From Pseudomonas sp. GD04019 (GTDB taxonomy: Bacteria > Pseudomonadota > Gammaproteobacteria > Pseudomonadales > Pseudomonadaceae): DNA of 64,000 nucleotides. The DNA lies in NCBI RefSeq assembly GCF_029837695.1, contig NZ_JAOEEA010000002.1, forward strand, positions 248,001-312,000, written 5' to 3'. The translations under genes and the position numbers were made by a program. Under the pieces are notes generated by a model, which was not told the DNA's origin, made no database searches, and saw nothing but the letters and a program-made list of their open reading frames with translations. Of this stretch, positions 48,727 through 58,434 are shown one piece after another (position 1 is the stretch's first letter; each line of letters opens with the position of its first letter).

Positions 48727-49485
48727 ATGACCTCGCGCGCTGCGCTGTACTTGCTTCTTGGTTGCCTTCTGGTCGGTTGCGTTACTGAAGGCAACGTTGA
48801 TCCAATGAAAACCGGCAAGGGGAGAGATGAAGCGCGAGATGCATTCATTCAATTGGGCATTGGTTATCTCCAGCAAGGTGAAACCGGGCGTGCGAAAGTT
48901 CCACTTAAGAAGGCTTTAGAGCTTGATCCGAGCAGCGCTGATGCTCATGTGGCTCTGGCTCTGGTTTTTCAGCGAGAGATGGAGCCGGAACTCGCAGATG
49001 CACATTTCAGAAAGGCTCTTTCTCAAAATGGGAGCGATGCCAGAGTTCTCAATAACTACGGCTCCTTCCTGTTTGAGCAGAAACGTTACGAAGATGCACT
49101 AAGCAAATACGCCAAGGCCGCTGAAGATAGTTTGTATCCAGAGCGCGCCAGAGTTTTCGAAAACATGGGGTTGACTGCGCTACAACTTGGCAAGACTGGG
49201 GATGCCAAACTGTACTTTGAGCGTGCGCATCGCCTCAGCCCTCGTCAGCCTCGAACTTTGCTGGAGTTGGCATCGTTATCTTATGCGTCGCAGGACTTTG
49301 TTCAGGCCAGAAAGTACTACGACGAATTCCAGCGGGGATCAGGGCAGAATGCACGCAGCCTTTTACTCGGTGCGCGTCTGGCCAAAGTCTTCGAAGACCG
49401 CGACCACGCCGCCAGCCTCGGCCTGCAGCTGAAACGCCTCTATCCGGGCACCCCGGAATACCAGCAATACTTGTCGGAGCAGTGA
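48727..49485 (+). CDS. pilF: Type IV pilus lipoprotein PilF
   Basis: A 252-residue TPR lipoprotein needed for assembly of the PilQ secretin. The signal peptide ends at the lipobox LLVGC, and six TPR repeats follow (for example GYLQQGETGRAKVPLKKAL). AGGGGGAG precedes the ATG. About 48781-49380 is noticeably low in GC (29-32 of 60 in four lines counted) compared with 40 of 60 in the last line of the gene. The stop overlaps rodZ (ATGA). Confidence 0.92.
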   Translation: MTSRAALYLLLGCLLVGCVTEGNVDPMKTGKGRDEARDAFIQLGIGYLQQGETGRAKVPLKKALELDPSSADAHVALALVFQREMEPELADAHFRKALSQNGSDARVLNNYGSFLFEQKRYEDALSKYAKAAEDSLYPERARVFENMGLTALQLGKTGDAKLYFERAHRLSPRQPRTLLELASLSYASQDFVQARKYYDEFQRGSGQNARSLLLGARLAKVFEDRDHAASLGLQLKRLYPGTPEYQQYLSEQ

Positions 49486-50549
49486 TGAAATCTACGCATC
49501 CTGAAGTTGCTGCCGCGCCCCGGATCAATCCCGGAGAGACGCTGCGCAAGGTGCGCGAGAGCCGAAGCCTGGCGCTGAACGATGTCGCCGTGCAGTTGAA
49601 CCTGACTGCCCAGGCTCTGCGTAATGTGGAGGCGGGTGCCTTCGATCAATTGCCGGGACATACCTTCGCGCGTGGCTATATTCGTGCCTACGCCAAGTTG
49701 ATGGGCATGGATCCCAGCCGTCTTGTCAGCGATTTTGACCACTACACCGGCACCGATGCCAATGGCAGTAGCGTCGCCAGTCTGGCGCGTATCGAAGAGC
49801 CGGCCCGGGTGTCGCAGAGCCTGGTGAAGGTCTTCAGTATCGTGGCCCTGGCCGCTCTGGGCGGTGTTGGCTTCTTCTGGTGGCAGGGCGAGACCGCACG
49901 CCTGGGCGCCGGCTCGGCCAAGGCGCCCATCGAGCATGTCGAAGTGGAGGCCGCAGACGGCACCACCGAAATTCATCCTCTGGACGAGCCGGAAGATCAG
50001 GCGGTCGCCGAAGCTCAGGCGGAAGCGCCCATCGCCGATATCCCGCCTGCTATCGACCCTGCGGCCAACGCCGAAGCGTCGCCAAGCGCCGAGATCAATC
50101 CAGCCGCTCCGGCACAGTCTGCTGCTCAGCCAGCGCCGGTTGTGCCGGCAGCGCCTCAGGCGTCGGCCAATGCCGAGCAACAGGCTCCTGTTGCCGCTGC
50201 GCCGCAATCGACCGAGCCGGCTGTTACTGCGCAGACTTCGGTTCCGGCCACGCCAGCTACCGAGCCGGCGGCGCCGGTCGCCAGCGCTCCGGTAGCGGCC
50301 GCTGCCGGTGAGGCCTTGGTCAATCTGCAGTTCACCGCCGATTGCTGGACCCAGCTCACCGATGCCAATGGCAAAGTGCTGCTTAGCGCCCTCAAACGCC
50401 GTGGCGACAGCGTCGAACTGGTTGGCAAGGCCCCGCTCGAGTTGCGCCTGGGTTACGCCCGCGGTGCCGTGGTGCTGGTCAATGGTCAGCCGGTCGATGT
50501 CGCTTCCTCCACCCACGGTGAAACCGCCCGCCTCAAACTGGGGCAGTGA
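49485..50549 (+). CDS. rodZ: Cytoskeletal protein RodZ
   Basis: A 354-residue protein linking MreB to the envelope. It has an N-terminal helix-turn-helix (about 18-85, [17 protein letters not shown]), one TM (about 110-130, [17 protein letters not shown]), a long Pro/Ala/Gln periplasmic linker (about 165-270) and a C-terminal DUF4115 domain ([19 protein letters not shown]). ATG at 49485 overlaps the pilF stop. Confidence 0.92.
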   Translation: MKSTHPEVAAAPRINPGETLRKVRESRSLALNDVAVQLNLTAQALRNVEAGAFDQLPGHTFARGYIRAYAKLMGMDPSRLVSDFDHYTGTDANGSSVASLARIEEPARVSQSLVKVFSIVALAALGGVGFFWWQGETARLGAGSAKAPIEHVEVEAADGTTEIHPLDEPEDQAVAEAQAEAPIADIPPAIDPAANAEASPSAEINPAAPAQSAAQPAPVVPAAPQASANAEQQAPVAAAPQSTEPAVTAQTSVPATPATEPAAPVASAPVAAAAGEALVNLQFTADCWTQLTDANGKVLLSALKRRGDSVELVGKAPLELRLGYARGAVVLVNGQPVDVASSTHGETARLKLGQ

Positions 50550-50557
50550 GCCAGACC

Positions 50558-51670
50558 ATGCATTGCGAATCTCCCATCAAGCGTCGCCTGTCCCGCAAGA
50601 TCTGGGTCGGCTCGGTACCGGTTGGCGGCGATGCGCCGATTGCCGTGCAGAGCATGACCAACACCGAGACCTGTGACGTCGATGCCACGGTCGGCCAGAT
50701 CCATCGTCTCGAAGATGCCGGCGCCGATATCGTGCGCGTCTCGGTGCCGTCCATGGAGGCGGCCGAGGCCTTCGGCAAGATCAAGCAGCAGGTGAAAGTG
50801 CCGCTGGTGGCCGATATCCACTTCGATTACCAGATCGCCCTGCGTGTGGCCGAGCTGGGCGTCGACTGCCTGCGCATCAACCCGGGCAACATCGGTCGTG
50901 AAGACCGCGTCAAGGCCGTGGTCGAGGCCGCGCGCGACAAGGGCATCCCGATCCGCATCGGCGTCAACGCCGGTTCGTTGGAGAAGGACCTGCAGAAGAA
51001 ATACGGCGAGCCGACGCCCGAGGCGCTGGTGGAGTCCGCTCTGCGCCATGTCGAGCACCTCGATCGCCTGAACTTCCCCGATTTCAAGGTCAGCGTTAAG
51101 GCTTCCGACGTGTTCATGGCTGTCGCCGCCTATCGCCTGCTGGCCAAGCAGATCGAGCAGCCGCTGCACTTGGGCATCACCGAGGCCGGCGGTCTGCGCT
51201 CCGGCACCGTGAAGTCCGCGGTCGGCCTGGGCATGCTGCTGGCCGAGGGCATCGGCGACACCATCCGCATCTCCCTGGCCGCCGATCCGGTGGAGGAGAT
51301 CAAGGTCGGTTACGACATCCTCAAGTCCCTGCGCCTGCGTTCGCGGGGCATCAACTTCATCGCCTGCCCGAGCTGCTCGCGGCAGAACTTCGACGTGGTC
51401 AAGACCATGAACGAGCTGGAGGCGCGGGTCGAAGACCTGCTGGTGCCGCTGGACGTCGCCGTGATCGGCTGCGTGGTCAACGGCCCGGGCGAGGCCAAGG
51501 AGGCCCATATCGGCCTTACCGGCGGCTCGCCGAACAACCTGGTGTACATCGACGGCGCGCCAGCCTCGAAACTGAACAACGACAATCTGGTGGACGAGCT
51601 GGAGAAGCTCATCCGCCGCAAGGCGGCCGAAAAGGCCGAAGCCGACGCAGCCGTTATCGCCCGCGGCTGA
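50558..51670 (+). CDS. ispG: Flavodoxin/ferredoxin-dependent HMB-PP synthase IspG
   Basis: A 370-residue enzyme of the MEP isoprenoid pathway. The [4Fe-4S] Cys are in CPSCSR and [10 protein letters not shown], and [14 protein letters not shown] and [13 protein letters not shown] are conserved. The ATG at 50558 begins [16 protein letters not shown]; an in-frame GTG at 50546 overlaps the rodZ stop and is less likely. Confidence 0.95.
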   Translation: MHCESPIKRRLSRKIWVGSVPVGGDAPIAVQSMTNTETCDVDATVGQIHRLEDAGADIVRVSVPSMEAAEAFGKIKQQVKVPLVADIHFDYQIALRVAELGVDCLRINPGNIGREDRVKAVVEAARDKGIPIRIGVNAGSLEKDLQKKYGEPTPEALVESALRHVEHLDRLNFPDFKVSVKASDVFMAVAAYRLLAKQIEQPLHLGITEAGGLRSGTVKSAVGLGMLLAEGIGDTIRISLAADPVEEIKVGYDILKSLRLRSRGINFIACPSCSRQNFDVVKTMNELEARVEDLLVPLDVAVIGCVVNGPGEAKEAHIGLTGGSPNNLVYIDGAPASKLNNDNLVDELEKLIRRKAAEKAEADAAVIARG

Positions 51671-51682
51671 TAAGGAAGATTC

Positions 51683-52969
51683 GTGAGCAAGACCCTGCAA
51701 GCCATCCGTGGCATGAACGACATCCTGCCGGAGCAGACGCCTGCCTGGCGCTACCTGGAAGGCACTCTGGCTAGCCTGCTCGACGGCTATGGCTACAAGG
51801 AAATCCGCCTGCCCATCCTCGAGTTCACCGAGCTGTTCGCCCGTGGTATCGGCGAGGGTACCGACGTGGTGGACAAGGAGATGTACACCTTCCTCGACCG
51901 CAACGAGGAGTCCCTGACCCTGCGTCCGGAAGGTACCGCCGGTTGCGTGCGCGCCGTACTGGAGCACGGCCTGTCCGGTGGTGGCCAGGTGCAGAAGCTG
52001 TGGTACGCCGGCCCGATGTTCCGCTACGAGAAGCCGCAGAAGGGGCGCTATCGCCAGTTCCACCAGATCGGCGTGGAGGCTTTCAATCTGCCGGGTCCGG
52101 ACGTCGATGCCGAACTGATCGTGCTCACCGCGCGTTTGTGGCAGCAGCTCGGCCTGGCCGATGCGGTGACCCTGCAGCTCAACAGCCTGGGCTCCAGCGA
52201 GGCGCGTGCGGCCTACCGCGATGCCCTGGTGGCCTACCTCAACGAGCGCTTCGAGCAGCTCGACGAAGACAGCCAGCGCCGCCTGACCACCAATCCGCTG
52301 CGCATTCTCGACAGCAAGAACGCCCAGACCCAGGCCCTGCTGGTCGGCGCACCGACACTGTCCGACTATCTTGACGAGGAGTCGCGCCTGCACTTCGAGG
52401 GCGTCAAGGCACGCCTGGACGCTGTGGGCATCCGCTACGAGATCAACAACAAACTGGTTCGTGGCCTCGACTACTACAACCGCACCGTGTTCGAGTGGGT
52501 CACCGACAAACTCGGCGCCCAGGGCACAGTGTGCGCCGGCGGCCGTTACGACGGCCTGGTCACCCAGCTGGGCGGCAAGGCCACGCCGGGTGTCGGCTTC
52601 GCCATGGGCGTCGAGCGCCTGGTGCTGCTGCTGGAGACCCTGGAGCTGCTGCCGGCCGAGCTGAACGCCCCGGCGGATGTTTATCTGTGCGCCTTCGGCG
52701 AGGCCGCTGAGCTGGCCGGCCTGGGCCTGGCCGAGCGGCTGCGCGACGCCATTCCCGGTCTGCGCCTGCTGGTCAACAGTGGCGCTGGCAGCTTCAAGAG
52801 CCAGTTCAAGAAGGCCGACAAGAGTGGCGCACGCTTCGCCCTGATCCTGGGAGAGGACGAACTGACCGCCCGCGTGGTAGGTTGCAAGCCCCTGCGCGAC
52901 GACGCAGAACAACAGAACATTGGCTGGGATGCGTTGGCACAGCATCTGGCCGCCTGCCTGCAGGCCTGA
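51683..52969 (+). CDS. hisS: Histidyl-tRNA synthetase
   Basis: A 428-residue class II synthetase. Motif 2 is in EGTAGCVRA and [16 protein letters not shown], and the His-binding [13 protein letters not shown] is clear; the C-terminal anticodon domain follows residue 330. It starts with GTG at 51683, with AAGGAAG upstream. Confidence 0.96.
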   Translation: MSKTLQAIRGMNDILPEQTPAWRYLEGTLASLLDGYGYKEIRLPILEFTELFARGIGEGTDVVDKEMYTFLDRNEESLTLRPEGTAGCVRAVLEHGLSGGGQVQKLWYAGPMFRYEKPQKGRYRQFHQIGVEAFNLPGPDVDAELIVLTARLWQQLGLADAVTLQLNSLGSSEARAAYRDALVAYLNERFEQLDEDSQRRLTTNPLRILDSKNAQTQALLVGAPTLSDYLDEESRLHFEGVKARLDAVGIRYEINNKLVRGLDYYNRTVFEWVTDKLGAQGTVCAGGRYDGLVTQLGGKATPGVGFAMGVERLVLLLETLELLPAELNAPADVYLCAFGEAAELAGLGLAERLRDAIPGLRLLVNSGAGSFKSQFKKADKSGARFALILGEDELTARVVGCKPLRDDAEQQNIGWDALAQHLAACLQA

Positions 52970-52997
52970 GAATAAAGAGAATCAAGGAGTTATTGGG

Positions 52998-53639
52998 GTG
53001 AGCATGACCGAAGAAGAACAAATTGCGCAGATGAAGGACTGGTGGCAGCGCAATGGCAAACCCCTGCTGACTGGTGGTGCCCTGGCCCTGGCCATCGTGG
53101 TCGGCTGGCAGGCCTGGCAGCAGTACCAAACCAACCAGGCCCAGGGTGGCGGCGCGCTGTATCAGCAACTGCTGGAAACCACCCTCACTCCTACCGGCCA
53201 GCCGGATGCCGGCAAAGTCACCGAACTGGCCGACAAGCTGAAATCCGAGTACGGCGGCAGCACTTACGCCCAGTACGGCAGCCTGTTCGTCGCCAAGGTG
53301 GCGGTGGACAACGCCAAGCTGGATGACGCCGTGGCCGAGCTCAAGCCGCTGGTGGACAAGCCCGCCGATGCCACCATCGGCGAACTGGCGCGCCAGCGTC
53401 TGGCCCGTGTGCTGGCCGCCCAGGGCAAGACCGAAGAAGGCCTCAAGCTGCTCGAAGGCGAGGCGGAAAAGGCCTGGCTGGCCAGCCGCGAAGAACTCAA
53501 AGGCGACCTGCTGGTACAGCTCGGTCGCAGCGATGAAGCCCATGCGGCCTACCAGAAGGCCAAGGATTCTCTGTCCGAGGACGCCGCTGTGGGCGGCCTG
53601 CAGATGAAGCTCGACGACCTGGCGAAAGGGGATGCCTGA
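52998..53639 (+). CDS. yfgM: YfgM-like ancillary translocon protein
   Basis: A 213-residue protein with an N-terminal cytosolic helix (EEEQIAQMKDWWQRNGK), one TM (about 24-42) and a periplasmic TPR region (about 60-205). YfgM works with PpiD at SecYEG. GTG at 52998 is chosen because AAGGAG (52984-52989) is 8 bases before it, while the next ATG (53004) is 14 away. It lies 1 base before bamB. Confidence 0.9.
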   Translation: MSMTEEEQIAQMKDWWQRNGKPLLTGGALALAIVVGWQAWQQYQTNQAQGGGALYQQLLETTLTPTGQPDAGKVTELADKLKSEYGGSTYAQYGSLFVAKVAVDNAKLDDAVAELKPLVDKPADATIGELARQRLARVLAAQGKTEEGLKLLEGEAEKAWLASREELKGDLLVQLGRSDEAHAAYQKAKDSLSEDAAVGGLQMKLDDLAKGDA

Positions 53640-53640
53640 C

Positions 53641-54783
53641 GTGATGCGTTGGAAGAATGCCGCAGTGCTGGCCCTGGCCGTAGTGGCCGTGGGTTGCAGC
53701 AGCAACAGCAAGAAGGAACTGCCGCCGGCCGAGCTGCCCGATATCCAGGAAGAAGTACGCCTGGACGCTCAGTGGAGCCGCTCCATCGGTGATGGCCAGG
53801 GCGAGCTGTACAACCAGCTGACCCCCGCCGCCGACGGCGAGCGCCTGTACGCCGCCTCTGCCGATGGCGAAGTGGTCGCCCTGGATCGTCTGACCGGCGA
53901 CAAGTTCTGGGAAGTCGAACTGGACCTGCCGATCTCCGGCGGCGTCGGCGCCGGCTACGGCCTGGTGCTGGTCGGCACCCTCAAGGGTGAAGTGGTTGCG
54001 CTGGACTCCAGTAACGGCGAAGAGAAATGGCGTGCCCGCGTGACCAGCGAAGTGCTGTCCGCGCCGGCCACCAACGGCGACGTCGTCGTGGTGCAGACCC
54101 AGGACGATCGCCTGATCGCCTTCGACGCCAGCACCGGCGAGCAGCGCTGGATCTACGAGAACAGCCCGGCCGTGCTGACCCTGCGTGGCACCAGCAGCCC
54201 GGTGATGACCAACCGCCTGGTGATGGCCGGCCTGTCCACCGGCAAGGTCCTGGCCCTCGACGCCAGCCGTGGCATCCCGGTTTGGGAACAGCGTGTGGCC
54301 GTGCCGCAAGGCCGTTCCGAACTGGAGCGCGTGGTTGATATCGACGGCAACCTGCTGCTCTCCGGCGGCACCCTGTACGTGGTGACCTACCAGGGCAATG
54401 TCGCGGCCATCGACGTGGAAAGCGGTCGTCCGCTGTGGAACCGCGAAGCCTCCAGCTACGTGGGCCTGGCCCAGGGCTTCGGCAGCGTCTACGTCAGCCT
54501 GGCCAGCGGCGCCGTGGAAGGCGTCGACGAGGGCTCCAATTCCGCCCTGTGGAACAACGACGCCCTGCAGCGCCGCCAGCTGTCGTCGCCGGAAGTGTTC
54601 TCCAGCTACGTGGCGGTCGGTGACTTCGAAGGCTACCTGCACCTGCTGAGCCAGGTGGACGGCCACTTCGTCGGCCGCAAGAAGATCGACGGCGACGGCC
54701 TGCGTGCCCGTCCGCTGGTGGTCGGTGACTGGATCTACGCCTACGGCAATAGCGGCAAGCTGGTCGGCCTGACCATCCGCTAA
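53641..54783 (+). CDS. bamB: Outer-membrane assembly lipoprotein BamB
   Basis: A 380-residue lipoprotein (lipobox AVGC) with an eight-bladed PQQ-type propeller, for example AADGERLYAASADGEVVALD and LDASRGIPVWE. It binds BamA and helps insert outer-membrane proteins. GTG (53641) and ATG (53644) are adjacent starts; the GGGGA at 53628-53632 is 8 bases before the GTG. Confidence 0.92.
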   Translation: MMRWKNAAVLALAVVAVGCSSNSKKELPPAELPDIQEEVRLDAQWSRSIGDGQGELYNQLTPAADGERLYAASADGEVVALDRLTGDKFWEVELDLPISGGVGAGYGLVLVGTLKGEVVALDSSNGEEKWRARVTSEVLSAPATNGDVVVVQTQDDRLIAFDASTGEQRWIYENSPAVLTLRGTSSPVMTNRLVMAGLSTGKVLALDASRGIPVWEQRVAVPQGRSELERVVDIDGNLLLSGGTLYVVTYQGNVAAIDVESGRPLWNREASSYVGLAQGFGSVYVSLASGAVEGVDEGSNSALWNNDALQRRQLSSPEVFSSYVAVGDFEGYLHLLSQVDGHFVGRKKIDGDGLRARPLVVGDWIYAYGNSGKLVGLTIR

Positions 54784-54800
54784 GCTGTTTTGCAATGTCC

Positions 54801-54837
54801 GGCCGCTGCCGTTCTACGGCAGCGGCCTTTGTGTTTT
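54801..54837 (+). terminator. Rho-independent terminator of bamB
   Basis: GGCCGCTGCCG (54801-54811) pairs with CGGCAGCGGCC (54817-54827), then TTTGTGTTTT. It separates der from the hisS-yfgM-bamB run. Confidence 0.9.
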
Positions 54838-54862
54838 CTGGATTTAGCTGTGGAGGAGCCCA

Positions 54863-56329
54863 ATGGTTCCGGTAATCGCCCTGGTGGGCCGTCCCAATGT
54901 GGGCAAGTCGACTCTGTTCAACCGCCTGACCCGCAGCCGCGATGCCATTGTCGGTGACCTGGCCGGCCTGACCCGCGATCGCCAGTATGGCGATGCCAAG
55001 TGGGAAGGGCGCAGCTACATCCTGGTCGACACCGGCGGCATCACCGGCGACGAGGAGGGCATCGACGAGAAGATGGCCGAGCAGTCGCTGCTGGCCATCG
55101 AAGAGGCCGACGTGGTGCTGTTCCTGGTCGACGCACGTGCCGGCCTGACCGCCAGCGACCAGATGATTGGCGAGCACCTGCGCAAGCGCAACAAGCGCAG
55201 CTACCTGGTGGTGAACAAGATCGACAACATCGATCCGGACATCGCCCGCGCCGAATTCGCCCCGATGGGCATGGGCGAAGCCCTGCCGATCGCCGGTGCC
55301 CATGGTCGCGGCATCACCCAGCTGCTGGAGACTACGCTCGGTGAGTACCCACGTGACGAGGACCACGATGCCCTCGACGAGAACGTCGCCGAGGGTGAGG
55401 AAGCCAAGCGCATTCCCGGGCCGAGCGAGAAGGATGGCATCAAGATCGCCATCATCGGCCGGCCCAACGTCGGCAAGTCGACCCTGGTCAATCGCATGCT
55501 CGGCGAGGAGCGCGTGGTGGTCTATGACCAGCCCGGCACCACCCGCGACAGCATCTACATCCCGTTCGAGCGCAACGAAGAAAAGTACACGCTGATCGAC
55601 ACCGCCGGCGTGCGCAAGCGCGGCAAGATCCACGAGGAAGTGGAAAAGTTCTCGGTGGTGAAGACCCTGCAGGCGATCAAGGACGCCAACGTGGTGATCT
55701 TCGTCATGGACGCCCGCGAAGGTGTGGTCGACCACGATCTCAACCTGCTCGGCTTCGCCATCGAATCCGGTCGCGCCCTGGTGATCGCCCTGAACAAGTG
55801 GGACGGCATGGAGCCCGGCGAGCGCGACTATGTGAAGACCGAGCTGGAGCGCCGGCTGTTCTTCGTCGATTACGCCGACATCCACTTCATCTCCGCCCTG
55901 CACGGCACCGGCGTGGGCAACCTGTACAAGTCGGTGCAGGCCTCGTTCAAGTCGGCGATCACCCGCTGGCCGACCAGCCGCCTGACGCAGATCCTCGAGG
56001 ACGCGGTGCAGGAGCACCAGCCGCCGATGGTCAGCGGCCGGCGCATCAAGCTGCGCTATGCCCACCTCGGTGGTGCCAACCCGCCGCTGATCGTGATCCA
56101 CGGCAACCAGGTCGATGCGGTACCGAAGTCCTACACTCGCTACCTGGAAAACACCTTCCGCCGCGTGCTCAAACTGGTCGGCACGCCGATCCGCATCGAG
56201 TACAAAGGTGGCGATAACCCCTACGAGGGCAAGAAGAACACCCTCACTGACCGCCAGGTGAACAAGAAGCGCCGCCTGATGAGCCACCACAAGAAGGCCG
56301 AGAAGAAGCGCAAGGACAAGAAGCGCTGA
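54863..56329 (+). CDS. der: Ribosome-assembly GTPase Der (EngA)
   Basis: A 488-residue GTPase with two G domains, each with GRPNVGKST (near residues 8 and 199), DTGG/DTAG and NKID/NKWD motifs, and a C-terminal KH-like domain. The tail is rich in Lys/Arg. It matures the 50S subunit. GGAGG precedes the ATG. Confidence 0.96.
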   Translation: MVPVIALVGRPNVGKSTLFNRLTRSRDAIVGDLAGLTRDRQYGDAKWEGRSYILVDTGGITGDEEGIDEKMAEQSLLAIEEADVVLFLVDARAGLTASDQMIGEHLRKRNKRSYLVVNKIDNIDPDIARAEFAPMGMGEALPIAGAHGRGITQLLETTLGEYPRDEDHDALDENVAEGEEAKRIPGPSEKDGIKIAIIGRPNVGKSTLVNRMLGEERVVVYDQPGTTRDSIYIPFERNEEKYTLIDTAGVRKRGKIHEEVEKFSVVKTLQAIKDANVVIFVMDAREGVVDHDLNLLGFAIESGRALVIALNKWDGMEPGERDYVKTELERRLFFVDYADIHFISALHGTGVGNLYKSVQASFKSAITRWPTSRLTQILEDAVQEHQPPMVSGRRIKLRYAHLGGANPPLIVIHGNQVDAVPKSYTRYLENTFRRVLKLVGTPIRIEYKGGDNPYEGKKNTLTDRQVNKKRRLMSHHKKAEKKRKDKKR

Positions 56330-56347
56330 TTCACCCGCGTTCCAGAC

Positions 56348-56381
56348 AAAGGCGCAGCAGCTTCGGCTTCTGCGCCTTTTT
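56348..56381 (+). terminator. Rho-independent terminator of der
   Basis: AAAGGCGCAG (56348-56357) pairs with CTGCGCCTTT (56370-56379) around a TTCG-containing loop, followed by T's. Confidence 0.85.
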
Positions 56382-56457
56382 CATGGGTGTCGCTGCTGCA
56401 TCCTGAGCGGGCCATCGGCTATCCTCGCGGCTCGCACCACGCCAGCAGGAAGTCCCG

Positions 56458-57606
56458 ATGCTCGCCAGCAAACTGCCCAATGTCGGCACCACTATCTTCA
56501 CCCGCATGTCCCAGCTCGCCGCGGAAGTCGGCGCCATCAACCTGTCCCAGGGCTTTCCCGACTTTGACGGCCCGCAGGCCCTGCGCGAGGCCGTTGCCCG
56601 TCATGTGCTGGAGGGGCGCAACCAGTACTGCCCGATGACCGGCCTGCCGGCCCTGCGCCAGCAAGTGGCGGCCAAGATCGCGCGCAGCTACGGCGTGCAG
56701 CGTGATGCCGACAGCGAGATCACCATCACTCCCGGCGCCACCGAGGCGATCTTCTGCGCGGTGCAGGCGCTGATCCATCCCGGCGACGAGGCCATCGTCC
56801 TCGATCCCTGCTATGACAGCTACGAGCCTTCGGTGGAACTGGCCGGCGGCCGCTGCGTGCATGTGCCGCTGGCCCTGCCGGACTTCGCCGTGGACTGGCA
56901 GCGCCTGGCAGATGCCATCACTCCGCGTACCCGGCTGATCTTTATCAACTCGCCGCACAACCCCAGCGGCGCGCTGCTCACTCGTGACGATCTGGATCGT
57001 CTGGCTGCGCTGATCCGTGGCCGTGATATCCACATCATCAGCGATGAGGTCTACGAGCACCTGATCTTCGACGGCGCCCGTCATGCCAGCGTGCTGGCCC
57101 ACGAGGAGCTGTACGCCCGCGCCTTCGTGGTCAGCTCGTTCGGCAAGACCTACCACGTCACCGGCTGGAAGACCGGCTACGTAGTGGCGCCGCCAGCGCT
57201 CACCGCCGAGCTGCGCAAGATCCACCAGTACGTCAATTTCTGCGGGGTGACTCCGCTGCAGCACGCCTTGGCCGATTTTATGGCTGCATGTCCGCAACAT
57301 GTGGAGGAGCTGCCGGCCTTCTACCAGGCCAAGCGCGACCTGTTCTGCGACCTGCTGGCCGGCTCGCGCTTCCGCTTCACCCGTGCACCGGGCACCTACT
57401 TCCAGCTGGCCGACTACTCGGCCATCCGCCCGGACCTGGATGACGTGGCCATGGCCGAATGGCTGACCCGCGAGCAAGGCGTGGCGGCCATCCCGGTATC
57501 GGTGTTCTACCGGCAGGCACCGAGCGAGATGCGCCTGGTGCGCTTCTGCTTCGCCAAACGCGAGGAGACGCTGCGCGTGGCAGCGGAAAAACTATGCGCG
57601 ATCTGA
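56458..57606 (+). CDS. Methionine/glutamine-type aminotransferase (YbdL-like)
   Basis: A 382-residue PLP aminotransferase. It starts LASKLPNVGTTIFTRMSQLA, has SPHNPSGA and the PLP-Lys in SSFGKTYHVTGWK, close to E. coli YbdL, which transaminates methionine with keto acids. It overlaps the amidase gene by 13 bases, fitting a Gln transaminase/omega-amidase pair that clears alpha-ketoglutaramate in methionine salvage. Confidence 0.88.
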   Translation: MLASKLPNVGTTIFTRMSQLAAEVGAINLSQGFPDFDGPQALREAVARHVLEGRNQYCPMTGLPALRQQVAAKIARSYGVQRDADSEITITPGATEAIFCAVQALIHPGDEAIVLDPCYDSYEPSVELAGGRCVHVPLALPDFAVDWQRLADAITPRTRLIFINSPHNPSGALLTRDDLDRLAALIRGRDIHIISDEVYEHLIFDGARHASVLAHEELYARAFVVSSFGKTYHVTGWKTGYVVAPPALTAELRKIHQYVNFCGVTPLQHALADFMAACPQHVEELPAFYQAKRDLFCDLLAGSRFRFTRAPGTYFQLADYSAIRPDLDDVAMAEWLTREQGVAAIPVSVFYRQAPSEMRLVRFCFAKREETLRVAAEKLCAI

Positions 57607-58385
57607 GCCAATTGCCCGACCTCGAACTGGCGCTGATCCAGAGCGAGCTGGACTGGCACGACGCCGCTGCCAACCGCACGCGCTTCGAGCCGCTGCTGGA
57701 ACAGGCCCGTGGCGCCGACCTGGTGGTGCTGCCGGAGATGTTCAGCACCGGCTTCTCCATGCATTCGGTCGAACTGGCCGAGCCAGAGGACGGCCCGACC
57801 ACCGCCTGGCTACGCGAGCAGGTCCGGCGCATCAATGCGGTTGTGACCGGCAGCCTGATCATCCAGGCCGCCGACGGCAGCTACCGCAACCGCCTGCTAT
57901 GGGCGCGCCCGGACGGCTCGCTGTCCCACTACGACAAGCGCCACCTGTTCCGTATGGCCGGCGAGCACAAGCACTACAGCGCCGGCACCGAGCAGGTGCT
58001 GCTGGAAGTGAAGGGCTGGCAGGTGCGACCGCTGATCTGCTACGACCTGCGCTTCCCGGTATGGAGCCGCGACCCGCACAACACCGACCTGCTGCTCTAT
58101 ACCGCCAACTGGCCGGGCGCGCGCCGTCACCACTGGAACCGTCTGCTGCCGGCGCGGGCCATCGAGAACCTGTGCTATGTCGCTGCGGTAAACCGCATCG
58201 GCAGCGACGGCAATGGTCACCCCTACAGTGGCGACTCCCAAGTGCTGGACTTCCAGGGCGAGACCCTGCTGGCCCCAGGCGAGGCGAGCGGTGTGTTCCG
58301 CGTGCGGCTTTCGGCCGCCGAGCTGGCGGCCTATCGCGAGCGCTTCCCGGCCTATCGGGATGCCGATGGCTTCAGCCTGGATTGA
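57594..58385 (+). CDS. Omega-amidase, nitrilase family (YafV/Nit2-like)
   Basis: A 263-residue C-N hydrolase. The Glu-Lys-Cys triad is visible in VVLPEMFSTGF, HYDKRHLF and LICYDLRFPVW. YafV/Nit2 enzymes hydrolyse alpha-ketoglutaramate or ketosuccinamate. The overlap with the aminotransferase supports a shared pathway. The upstream open frame lies inside the aminotransferase and is a shadow. Confidence 0.9.
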   Translation: MRDLSQLPDLELALIQSELDWHDAAANRTRFEPLLEQARGADLVVLPEMFSTGFSMHSVELAEPEDGPTTAWLREQVRRINAVVTGSLIIQAADGSYRNRLLWARPDGSLSHYDKRHLFRMAGEHKHYSAGTEQVLLEVKGWQVRPLICYDLRFPVWSRDPHNTDLLLYTANWPGARRHHWNRLLPARAIENLCYVAAVNRIGSDGNGHPYSGDSQVLDFQGETLLAPGEASGVFRVRLSAAELAAYRERFPAYRDADGFSLD

Positions 58386-58399
58386 TCGGTCGCCCAGAT

Positions 58400-58432
58400 G
58401 ACAACGCCGGGTCCGAGCCCGGCGTTGTCGTT
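58400..58432. terminator. Terminator between the amidase and alcohol dehydrogenase genes
   Basis: GACAACGCCGGG and CCCGGCGTTGTC pair around a short loop, followed by GTTTCTC. It lies between convergent genes; the T-run is weak. Confidence 0.65.
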
Positions 58433-58434
58433 TC

